From positions 6,634,001 to 6,698,000 of the forward strand of contig NC_092650.1 in assembly GCF_032118995.1 (NCBI RefSeq): a stretch of 64,000 nucleotides of DNA, read 5' to 3'. This document shows, one piece after another, positions 44,836 through 57,000 of this stretch. Below the pieces are notes generated by a model. It did no database searches and was not told the DNA's origin. It saw nothing but the letters and a program-made list of their open reading frames with translations. Position numbers and translations under genes: made by a program. The first letter of the stretch is position 1; each line of letters opens with the position of its first letter. Source of the stretch: Asterias amurensis (lineage: Eukaryota > Echinodermata > Asteroidea > Forcipulatida > Asteriidae).

Positions 44836-45679
44836 TAACATAAGTTGAAGCATAGTTGTACAATGTACAATACGAAATGTATTTCGAGTGAGAGGCCGAC
44901 ATTGTTTTGCGTTGTCTAATGAAGTATCCTTACAAATGTTGTCACATTATAGACTGTGCAAGTCTCGCGCGCACCGGAGCGAGAAAACACAACTGAAGAA
45001 CTTAATTTTTTTATGAATCAAATCTTTGCTTTAATTTTTTTTTTAATGCCGAATCTGAACAACAAAAATATTCATAAGAGCTTGTTTAAATTAGTTTAGC
45101 TTTTTAACCAAGTACACAATTATCGGTTAAAGTCTATGTATAGACAAAAGTAAAACTCTGGGACAAGGATGTTTGTTTGATCTGAAATGTTTTGAAACCC
45201 CTTTTGTAAATCTACGCCCGAATGTGAAACTACTCAAAGCTGGTTTATACGCGGACGCACGATGGTCGCAATGGCGTTAGATAAACGCGTGACGCATTTT
45301 AAAGAGGAAGCCGACGCCTAAGCGACCAATGAAAAGGCTTTCCACCCGGCGCGGCCAAAACAAGCATCTGCGTAAGTTTCGTGATCGGAGATGGGCACAA
45401 ATTCTTAATTTTTACCAAGTAACCTGACCTGAGGTCAAGTTTAAATATCGGTTTTCCATCGTTATTATGTTGACTTTATTTTTACTTTTATGTATGATGT
45501 TAATTAGTATTACATTTTTAACAACATATGTCATTTTTATGGTCATAAACTACATTAAACTAAAGTAATGGACGAAACAAAATCTCCCCAACGTAAATCT
45601 CCATTAGGTTGGGACCACAATGGTCCCGGAAGTTCAAACCCGCGCGAGACTTGCACAGTCTATTGCTTCATCATTCTGT

Positions 45680-46099
45680 CTAGTCTTGGTCATGCAAGAC
45701 GTTTCTCGTTTCCCTTTCACGCACACCGCGGCCAATGGACCCTTCCCATGAAATATGCTAATTACATTCACGCATGCGTACAGACCCTGTTGGTTGGCAA
45801 ACGCCAAAGAGTTGTGCACGAAGCAGACGCGCAGTCGCGTCTGCGTTACGCACCCATTAGCCGTGTACAAAACAGCGCGATGTTCCCTCATTTTGCCAAC
45901 CAAAACGTTAGTGCGCACGCGCTACGTGCAATTTACATATTTCATGGGAAGGGTCTATTCACCGACAGCGCGCGCACCGACTCACCGGACTTCCCCGGGG
46001 CGGTGAGTAATTAGTCAGGTGAGTCGGTGCGCGCGCAGTCGGTGAAATGGCCGCGGTGTGCGTGAAAGGGAAACGAGAAACGTCTTGCTCCAAGACTAC
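45680..46099. repeat. inverted-repeat element with about 50-bp arms
   Basis: The left arm 'GCAAGACGTTTCTCGTTTCC' through 'CACACCGCGGCC' is mirrored by 'GGCCGCGGTGTGCG' through 'GAAACGAGAAACGTCTTGC'. The interior has further mirrored pairs ('CCCTTCCCATGAAATATG' and 'ATATTTCATGGGAAGGG', 'GTTGGTTGGCAAA' and 'TTTGCCAACCAAAAC'), so nearly the whole element can fold. Confidence 0.88.
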
Positions 46100-46240
46100 A
46101 TTCTGTCAGGCTCCCGGTGTCCCCCTGGGATTCTTCTCTTCTCCTTGTAATTGGAAACTAGCATTGGCTTTATGAGGATCCAAAAGAGGGTGCTGTCAGA
46201 AGAAGTAAAAAAAAAAAAAAAAAAAAACGATTTATGGGTG

Positions 46241-46638
46241 CCGGTGTCAGATGCAATTGTGTCCGCCATGCAATACTGTCCACTCCGGATACTTTTGCAT
46301 ATTATGTATATGTATGTGCACGTGTAAACCTATGTATATGCAGCATGAATATTCACGTGTTTTATGATTGCAACGAATACTCAACAGCCAAACATTTCCC
46401 ATGTCATTAATGACATGCACAAAGCTTGTTAAACAAAATGGCGAACGTGTTCCGTCGACCAAGGGCGTTACATTACTGCAAGGACGGCTTTGCACGGAGG
46501 CGGACACAGCTGCATATGCAAATGTGTCCGGGCGGACACGATTGCATAATATACAAAACCGTCTGGCGGACATTATTGCATAATATGCAATATTGTCCCC
46601 CGGACAGTATTGCATAGAGTAAATAATTGCATCGACAC
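46241..46638. repeat. family 9 element, second copy
   Basis: It starts CCGGTGTCAGATGCAATTG and ends 'AATTGCATCGACAC', with internal 'GTGTCCGGGCGGACACG' and 'TGCATATGCA'. It lies 150 bases upstream of the first coding exon of CYP-B; the related copy is inside an intron of CYP-A. Confidence 0.8.
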
Positions 46639-46787
46639 AAGAATAATTGTCAGACCCGAAGGGCCGGATCCCAGAATGGGAGTGAAATTTGAGTTGGGAG
46701 TTATTAGAGTTTATCCTGACTCGCGTCACAGAAAAGACAAACTTAACTTTACAAAAAGCTTCTTCTTTTCCTTTGCAGATATTCACC

Positions 46788-46864
46788 ATGGATATCCTGA
46801 CAGGCATTGAACAGTCGTCGGTTACCACGAAGCTATTCATTGCAGTGGTTGTCTTGTATTTAGT
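46788..46864 (+). CDS. CYP-B exon 1: signal anchor
   Basis: The exon begins at 46779 after 'TTCCTTTGCAG', with nine non-coding bases and then an ATG in good context (CACCATGG). It encodes 'MDILTGIEQSSVTTKLFI'. Phase 2 out. Confidence 0.9.
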
Positions 46865-47974
46865 GTAAGAAATTGTTTAAATTTATTGTTAAAGGAACAT
46901 TACATGCTGGCAGTGTATAAGCATTCTAGTAATCCACCACATACATAAACTCATGAACACGAAGAAGTTGGAAATCGATCGGACTTCTGGGTCACGAGAA
47001 AAAATAGTGCAAAACCGATGACACATTTTTGCATAGACCTTTTCGAAAATACTGGGGCGCGCGCGTAAAGCTTGGAATGTGGTGTATTGTGGTCTAGCTG
47101 GTGATCAAGTTTGATCGAATTTGATCCATATCTATCCCACAATGCACCTCATTCAACAGTTTGCGCTTGCACAATGGTATTTGCAAAAGGGTCTATGACG
47201 TCGATGGAAGAACACAATTACCAAAATGCCCACTGGGCGATAAACTCCAAACGTGAATCAGATTGTTTTATTTCTAATCAAATGACAATTCAGTCAAGGG
47301 ATGTTTTCTATACTATCATCAATATATAGACCGTAAGTTTGATGTAAATCTGTGATATTCACGATTTTGTTTCTTACCAATTCTGTAACGTTCCTTTAAA
47401 CTACTCTCAGGGATCACTTTGCAATATTATTTAAATATTCTATTTAAAGGCAGTGGACACTATATTGGTAATTACTCAAAATAATTATTAGCATTAAACC
47501 TCACTTGGTAACGAGTAATGGGGAGAGGTTGATGGTATAAAACGTTGTGAGAAACGGCTCCCTCTGAAGTGACGTATTTTTTGAGAAAGAAGTAATTTTC
47601 CACCAATTTGATTTCGAGACCTCAAGTTTAGAGTTTGATGTCGCGAAATCGGGCATCTAAAAGCACACCACTTCGTGTGACAAGTTTTTTTTTTCTTTAT
47701 TTCATAGTTGTCTCGCAATTTTCCACAGGTTTGTTATTTTATGCATATGTTGAGGTACACTAAGTGAGAAGACTGGTCTTTGACAATTACCAATATGGTC
47801 TTTGACAATTACCAATAGTGTCCAATGTCTTTAAAAAGTCAAAACCATAAATGATTTTTTTTTTTTTTTTTCTTCTTTTTTTTTTTGGGGGGGGGGAACC
47901 ATTGCTAAGGGTATTGTGAGTGTTGAAATTTATAACAGTTTTATAAAATTGGTATTGGTCTGTTATTAACATGG

Positions 47975-48009
<35 letters not shown>

Positions 48010-51000
48010 GGGGGGGGGGGTCTCAGTCTTTCACGTCCAATACCACCGTATAATATTAGCAATTCTATTTCAGATACGATTGGTGGTGTCACCAGTATTT
48101 CCAGCGTCGTGGCATACGTGTCGGGTCCTACCTACCAATAATAGGCAGCCTACTTCAGATACGAAAAGTAAGTACATCAATGATCTTTTGACAGGGTACG
48201 AACTTGCTGTTGCGTTTCGATGTTTAGGCCGTGCCCGAAACGACGACTTCGGCTACAGCTACGTCTAGATCAGCGCGTCTACCAGTGTAGAAGAATAGGC
48301 AGACGCGCGCGATCTAGCCGTAGCTGTAGCCGAAATCGCCGTTTTGGACACGGCCTTATTCAGCATGCAAGTAATACGCAGTTTGCGATACGAATCTTGG
48401 GGAAAGGGCATGGATTTTGCTCGATTTTAGGAGGTTTCGGGGGACCGAGTCTCGCGAGAGATCCGAAAACCTAATAAGGGGATATGTTTCGGATCAGCTT
48501 AATGTGGCAGAATAACCAACTCAATTTCCAAATGGAGGTATGTTCTCTTTAGTAACGTACATAATTAGTATTAGAACACCCTTGCAAGTATTCTGCCTGC
48601 TCATTGGTTTAGAGTGCGTCACATGACATGTCTTAGTTTTGCTAGACGACGGCCTTGTGATAGTGCGTCGGTTTGCCATGCGCTAGTCCGACAGACTAGC
48701 ACACGGCGTGCAGTACCCAGACGTCCGTTGCGTGTACGAGGATGATAAATGAATAGTCCCTGTAACCATTTCCGATTGCACGACACTACATGCAACACAG
48801 TTAGTAAAAGTGTTTGCAATCTGTATACGCGTCGTCCGTGGATTGTAGAATTCAGGTCTGTAACTTAATAATAATAGTACAGTATTTGGAAATGTTTGGG
48901 GTGTTATAAAACAATTATTGACTGTTTTTACTCGTGCAATGGTTAAAAACTATGACTCCCTCGGTGATCCCCGGAGCGTTCTATTTTCCCTCGGCTTCGC
49001 CTCGGGAAATTAGAACGCTGAGGGAAAATAGAACGCTCCGGGGATCACCTCGGGAGTCATAGTTTTAACCATAGCACTCGAAGCAGTCAATATTTGTATA
49101 AGAAACAACAATCGAGAAGAACGCCGATTTACATAAAACTTACACGGTCTGTTGATGATGGATAGTAGAAAACACCCAATGACAATTTGTGGTCTGCAAT
49201 GCCACACTTGATGCGAAAGAAATACTTTAATTTCACTTTTAGCGTTTTAGCGTTTTGCTCATTTTTGTTTTGGCATCGAAGCAATGCACAATTTGTAATC
49301 GGTTTTCACTATTCTCTCGTGACCCAGATGGTCGGTCGATTTCGAACTTCTACAGTTTGGCCAGTCTATGTATATGGTGGTTTACATAATGTCCTTATAC
49401 TGGCAGCAACTTATTTTGCTAGCCAAACCAATTATATAATGTTCCTTTTAAAGTATGGGTTCGTATCATCGACATTGTAAAATATGACCACACGCGAAAT
49501 CTAAAAAAAAAAGATCCACACACCCACACACCAATTTATTTCTCGAACATGGGTAGAGGTTAAACAGTTCACTTGAGATTAGATTTTGTTATTTAGCTTG
49601 AACAATTGACTCTTCTATGAGACGATTGTCCAACAGAAGCATAGACTTGATTCAAGGCTGTTGGCGTAGTGTGCCCCGGCCCAGAATTCAGTGATGAATT
49701 TAATACTCTTCAGCACCTACAAAAAATCAAAATTTGCGTTATTTAATTCCGTCTTTTTGTTGAATGTCATCACCAGGGGTTCGGATACAGGTACCCTCAG
49801 TATCGTGAAAAGTACGGAAGAGTATTTGGGTAAGTTTTCTTAAGTTCGCAATGTTTGTATTTACCTCGAGTAATGCGCTTATAATATAAGAATGGTTTAT
49901 TATTATCTACGAGCGGCCTATCAAAAAACTAAAAACTAAAGTGGGATTATTTAAAGAAGTCGAAGTTAAAGAAAACCTTTGTATTTTTAAGGCCGTTAAA
50001 GGCAGTGGACACTATTGGTTATTACTCAAACATATTATTAGCATAACATTTTTCTTGGTGACGAGTAGTAGGGACTGTTGGTAATATAAAACATCGAGAG
50101 CAGGGCACCCTCTGAAGTAACGTAGTTTTCGAAAAACAAGTAATTTTCCACGAATTTTATTTTGAGACCTTAGAGTTAGATTTTGAGGTCTCAAAATCAA
50201 GCATAATGTGAAAGCACACAACTTCGTGTGACAAGGGTGGTTTTTGTCTTGTATTATTATATCGCAACTTCAAAGACCAATTGAGTTAACATTTTTACAT
50301 GTTTGCTATTTTGTGCATATGTTGAGATACACCTAATGACTACACTGGCAGTTACCTGTAGTGTACAGTGTCTTTAAACACACAATCTGTGAATAACAAT
50401 GATGAACTTTAAGATGTCACCTCCGTGGTTTGATTCTCACCTCAGACAAAAGCCTAGGAGAACTACTCCATAATGCTTGATTTATTTAACACAATTATCT
50501 TCTTCTTTTTTTCAATAATTAAATCAACCATTTTAATTAAAAATATTGAGTACAAAATGAGGTAGTTTAAAGGGTTAAAGGGAAGGTGCACGTTTGGTAA
50601 TTGTTAAAGACCAGTCTTCTCACTTGGTGTATCCCATCATATACCATAAAATAACAAGCCTGTGAAAATTTTGGATCAATTGGTCATCGTCGTTGCGAGA
50701 AAATGATGAAAGAAAAACACCCTTGTTGGACGAATTTGTGTGCTTTCAGGTAAGAATAAAATACTCTTAGCTATAAGTATTATTATTTTAGTGAGAAATT
50801 ACCTCTTTCTCAAAAACTACGTTTAAAGGGAGTCGTTTTCCCCAATGATCTCTATACTATAAACAGCTCTCCAATGCTCGTTACCAAGTCAGTTTTTAAG
50901 TTAATATTTGTTATGAGTAATTACCAAACATGTACATTCCATTTAAGACCCCGACTTGTCCACTCTGTTATTTTGTCCAGGTGGTATATGTTTCGGAAGC

Positions 51001-54000
51001 CAATCCTTGCTGTGACGGATGTTGACATCATCAAGCAGATTCTTGTGAAGGACTTCTCCAGCTTCGTTAACCGTAGGGTACGTTTGATCAATTCAGATCA
51101 ACAGACTAATTCGGGTCAGAACTTGACTAAGTTCAGGTGGCCATTGTCACAAGACCGGGCATCCAAAGATAGAGACAAATCCAGGCGCGCACCGGGCGCA
51201 CAGCTGGTGTTGAGCACCGTGCGCCACTGCTGCCGTGGTATACATGTACATGTGCCTAGTTTTGTGCACAAAGTCATGAGGAAATCATGTTCCTTTTCAC
51301 TCTGTATGGAAATTAAATGTTTTCCTCAACGACTTACACAATTTCCTTGCCAGGACATCATGATATACTAATGTAGATCACTGACCACAAATATTTGCAT
51401 CATAATAGGAACCGCATCATCCTGAAAAAGTTGCTTGTCTTAGGCGAGTTAGGGATCAAAGACGCGGAAACTGCGGCAGGTAATTTTGTCAGAATTTCAG
51501 TGTTTTACTTTCTGCTTAAAATTTATCAAGAACGTAGTACGTTCTTAATATCATGCAGACATATCAGGGAAGATTTCATATATTGGCAAGGAAGACATTC
51601 AATTCTCATAAAAAGTGAAAAGGGAAACGATTTTGCCGTGTCTTTGTGCACAAACTTAGGCACAAGTACACCGCAGCAGCTGTCTAGTCGCGCGCGGTAC
51701 CCGCGGTACCCGTGGCGGCGCCCGGTGCCCATGGCGGCGCCCGGTGCCCATGGCGGCGCCCAGCACTTGCACACATGGATTGGTGTATAGGTCATTTGAC
51801 GTGCAAAGATGTTTTCTGGCGACTGTAAAGTCTGTCAGTTCTCGTTTTTGAATTTAAAAATCAAATTGGAAACTCTGAAACATTTACATTTGTTTTATTT
51901 AACTGTTTGTTTGGACAGATAACAAGTTTGTGCAATTATATGACACTTTCGGTAAACAGTGTTGTCCAAAGCCCACACTTCGTGTATCACAACTTCTGTA
52001 TAAAATAACAAACCTGTGAAAATTTAGGCTCAATCGGTCGTCGGAGTCGGGAGAAAATAACGGGAAAACCCACCCTTGTTTCCCCACGTTTCGCCGTGTC
52101 ATGACATATGTTTAAAATAAATCCGTAATTCTCGCTATCGAGAATTGATATTGTTTTAATGTTTTCTCAAAAAGTAAAGCATTTCATGGAATACTATTTC
52201 AAGATAAGTCTTTCACCATTACCTTCTGTAAACCCTGACAATTATTTGTAAATCTGTGAACTTTTATTTTTTGTTCTGTACCGAAAGTGTACAATGGCTT
52301 TAAGGTATGTTGATTGTATCTTTTCAGGAAGAAAGTCCACACGCTGGAATTATAAGCAAGGGTTTATTATCGCTGCGAGATGAAGAGTGGAAGGAAGTGA
52401 GGACAGTCGTTACACCGGCATTCAGCGCCGTCAAAATGAGAACGGTATGTGGTAGAGGCGGAGTTGGGAATCAAACGATCAACTTGTAAGGGTTTCGCTA
52501 GTTCAATGAGTGTGTTATGAGCAGAGTTATAATTAAAATACGTAATATGCAATCTAAAGGGTCTGTGTACTTTTTGTAAGGGAAAAAATGTCAGCAGATT
52601 TACACTAAACCTACACAGTTTGAAGATAATGATAGTAGAAAGCTAAACTCTGAAAATATAAGTTACTGAGCGGCTGTAGTTTATGAGAAATGAGTAAAAC
52701 AATGTCATGAAAATACGTTTTTACAGGCTAAAATAATGTTGTCTCGTGATCACTGAGACGAAAATTATTTCCATGCCATTTAAGGCACTGGAAATGTTTT
52801 GGTAATTGTCAAAGACCAGTATTCTCAATTGGAATATCCCATGCATTTATTATTATTATTAACAAGGAAAAATTTACAAAAAATATAAAAACATTCATTT
52901 GTTTTTACACATAATTAAGATTCATATTTTTCACACACAGATGTCCTTTATGATCAACGAATGTTGTGACACCATGCTGAATAATATCGAGAAAGCAGTG
53001 AAGGAGGGAAGTAACATTAACTGCAAAGAGTAAGTGGCCAAAATTAGCAACAAGTATAGGGCCTATTTTTTTGATACATTTAATTGTTTCAACAATATTA
53101 AACAATTAATCCGAGATCTATCTAGTGAAATGTATTGGTGGAACTTCGGCGTACGTACGTGACGTAGCCGAAATGTTTCAAGACACTGGACACTATTGTC
53201 AAAGACCAGTCTTCACAGTTGGTGTATCTCAACATGCGTAAAATTAACAAACCTGTGAAAATTTGAGCTCAATTGGTCGCCGAAGTTGCGAGATAATAGT
53301 GAAAACAAAAACACCCTTGTCACACGAAAGTTGTGTGCTTTCAGATGCTTGATTTCGATACCTCGATATTAATTCTAAATTTGAGATCTCGAAATCGAAT
53401 TCGTGGAAAAAACTTCTTTCTCGAAAACTACATTACTTCAGAGGGAGCCGTTTCTCACAATGTTTAAACTAACAACCTCTCCCCATTACTCGTTACCAAT
53501 TAAGGTTTTATGCTAATAAATATTTTGAGAAATTACCATTAGTGTCTACTGTCTATAAGATCACCGGATTTAAGGTTTGTCTGATTAGCAGACAGTGGGT
53601 CCGAGGGTCATGGTTATGTTGGACTCCGCTACCAAGATATCTAGTGGTTAAATCACTATTATTTGTTCGCCCTTCGTACGGGATAAAGAACCGTCGGTCC
53701 CGTGAACTGTGTGATTCACGAACAATATCTCAATAGCACTTTACGCTAAGAGAATTGGTTCGCCTTGTTTCCTGGCAAAGGCTGCTGAATGCGCCGTTGC
53801 ACCATGTGAATCCTTAGCTTAAGGTGCTACATAATTGTGTCTCGAAATTCATGACTTCAATAATTTATCTTTCTGTAAAAAAAAAAAAAGATGTATATTA
53901 TACTCAGCGCCTTGAGTACCTTGTTTGGTAGATACGTGGTGTGCCATAATATATGTGGACATTCTTATTATAAGACTTCGGTATTATTATTATTCTTTAC

Positions 54001-57000
54001 ACTGCAGTTTGTACGGAGGTTTCACCATGGACACGGTAGCATGGTGTGGTTTCGGGCTGAAAATAGACACACAAGTCACCAAAGATCATGAGTTTGTTAT
54101 CAACGCCAAGAAAGCATTCAAATCAAATGAATCAATCGTAATTGCTCTTATTGCAAGTAAGTAAAACAATATTATCATATTGGATTGTATATACTCCATG
54201 TATCGACCATTCGTTAGTTGTTCAATGTTCACACACTCAACGAGGATTTGACTAGTGAGGACATAATTGTCCCTATTAAAACGAAAACAATGTTCTCGGA
54301 GGGTGGGCCACACAAACCAACCTACACACACAACCTTGGGTCCCACTTCTGTTGTTGTATCATTCCACTATCTAAAGAGTTCAATTGTGGGGTCCATAGC
54401 TCAATTTCATTTTATGTACACTTCTGGAAATCGTACTACCCAACACTAATGAACAACACTTTTGGACGTGTGTTAATCAACATGGAAGTTTAGGTCCATA
54501 CATTGGCGGAACATAATATTTGATTGTTATCGGGTCCACACTTGGTATGCAGCAATCACTTTGGGTTGCAATAACGTTGTGGGCATTTATTTGTCGTACA
54601 CACATAATTGAACATACATTTCACCAACAGAGGGCGTTTCTTCCCTCAGATTGGACGTAAAGCCGTTGGTTCCATGTGTTGTGTAATGCATGTAAAATAA
54701 TAACCCACTGCACTTATCAAAAAGAGAAAAGGTTCGCCCCGGTGTTCTTGGCTGTGGCTGTTGTATGCACCCTTATAAAGTGCTAAATAATTCATCACTG
54801 CAATATTAACCTATCTTTCTGAAAGTTTGTATATCGCAGCGCCTTTGAGTGCCTTGTTTGGTAGATAAGTGCGCTATATAAGAATTCAGTATCACTAATA
54901 TTAGTATTTTTTTTTGTGGGTCCACAAGGTGTTAAAACTCCGTACGTAATGTGAAAGTCTTTTGTCCTCAGGTGTACTCTTCGTATGTATAGTTAAAATA
55001 TAAACATACTGGAACTTGCAGATGTTCTGTTTCATCTTGAATTGTAGACTTGTTCCCAGCGCTTAGACCAGTGTTGAATTACTTCGATGCTGGATCAATT
55101 CCTAAAGAAGTTGTAAGGTTCTTTGTATCAGTGACGAGTGAATCATGCAAACTTCGTCAAGAGCAGGGAGGCGACTTGGGCAACTCTAAGGTGAGACTTG
55201 ATCATGTAGCAGTAACGATTCAAAACCTGGTATTCTCAACAACAAAAAGTGCCGTTGTGTAATTTGTACCGTTCTAGCGTAATATACATTAAGTTCGGCT
55301 AATTATTGGTTTTTTTTTTTTAACCGAATCTAAAATTGGAACTGCTTGTCTCTCTGTCCATGTTTAATCTTTAGTCTGTGTATCTACCATAACAGTTACT
55401 ATTTTTTCAATCTTCGATTGCTGTCTATCCTGTTTTGCTTTGTATAGACGATGTTATCTATGTTTACATCCAAACCGCCTTCTGTAGACAAAAAAAAAAA
55501 CCTTGTATACGTCATGTTTCGCCGGGCAAAAAGACGAGTAGTCATGGTAAGATTGCATACACTTTCAAGCTGGCTGCCGAAACACAATGGTTTTGCCCGG
55601 CGGAATGCGTGCGAATCATATTATGGTTCCTGAGTGACGTCAGAGGTCACATCGATCGTCTATTGTTTCAACCGGCACACCCATCACAAGCCTCGGCTTT
55701 TAGGGTGATGCCTCCATGAGCTATGTATTAATAACTGTTATATTGATTGATAGATTGATTGATAACATAATCAAAGTGAGTATTTTATTTTGTAGCAGAG
55801 TTGTTTATACTCGTCTTCTTCACCGTGTACTTCCTGTTCTATACGGTGTCCCCCCTAGTGGACCGCACAAAGGATGGCAAAGTCGATTGCAGCGGAAAGG
55901 TCATTGGCTGTGATATGTGAATTGAGCTGTCGATAAAACACAGGAGATGGCTCATGTTTCCAATTCTCTCTCATTTCGTAGGTGTCTTTAGTCGGTTCGC
56001 AATCCCCATTTGACTATTTTCTAGGTAGAACCTCCCGACTTGGGTGCGTGGACGGCTTTATAAGCTTTTCCAAGTGGTCTATTTGGAGTTAGCACCACCG
56101 CACTGGACAGACGTTCCGCGGCTGGGTTGTTCCCAGCCGAGGTGTTCCTCTGCGTGGCTCCTCGGTGATTTCGCCAGCGTCGGGTTCTGGTTGTCACTGC
56201 AGTGTCTATGAATCTCAGTTATTGGTTGTTTTTTTTTTCACTTTGCACATTTCAAAACTGATTTCAAATAATATGTAGTTGTCATTCATTCTCGTCGCAG
56301 AACATTGACATGTTACAATTAATGCTAAACGCACACAACGAAGCTCCAGACCCAACAGATGACGTCGCAGGAAACGGAATTCACAGACACAAGAGGGCGC
56401 TAACAAACGACGAAGTGACAGCCCAGGTAAGATCAAACAACATTGAGCTCTATCCATTCTCAAACAAATAAAAACAAAACAACTAAATCATAAATGCGAA
56501 GTGGTCTCAAATAGTACTGAACCTAGATCCATGCATAATCATGACGTTATACGGCACTGTTTTGTACATATTGTGCCCTGTATGCCTAATAAGATGCCTA
56601 ATTATTCTTCCTGGAACAAGGAAGGCCGACTGGTGCTAAGGATCTCGATTCGGTACTTCATCAACTCGCATCTATAAAGACTGGTACCCCTGGTTTTTAT
56701 CCGCAATGATAACGATATGCGCTTGTTTTTACAGACACAATATTGTTACATTGAAAACAATGAGTCCCCATTTAATAAACGTGCAGAGACGCAAGCTTTC
56801 CAAATCGGTGTTTTGATTGGTGGTCGGAGGTAGTGGAGAGCTGCACTTTCGGTCGATGCATGCAGATTACACAGTGTCAGTGTGTGTGCAAGTGCCTGTA
56901 CATTTATTAAGTGTTATTTTATGTTAAAGTGTTCAAAGAATTTGACTGGTAATGCGAGGTCAAAATGTGCATAGGGAAGGATCCTGAAGTAGGTTAGAGG

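Noticed and set aside
46247..46840. 197-codon open frame on the - strand overlapping CYP-B exon 1
   Set aside because: It runs antisense through exon 1 and the family 9 repeat, with no domain and no match in the paralogous region.
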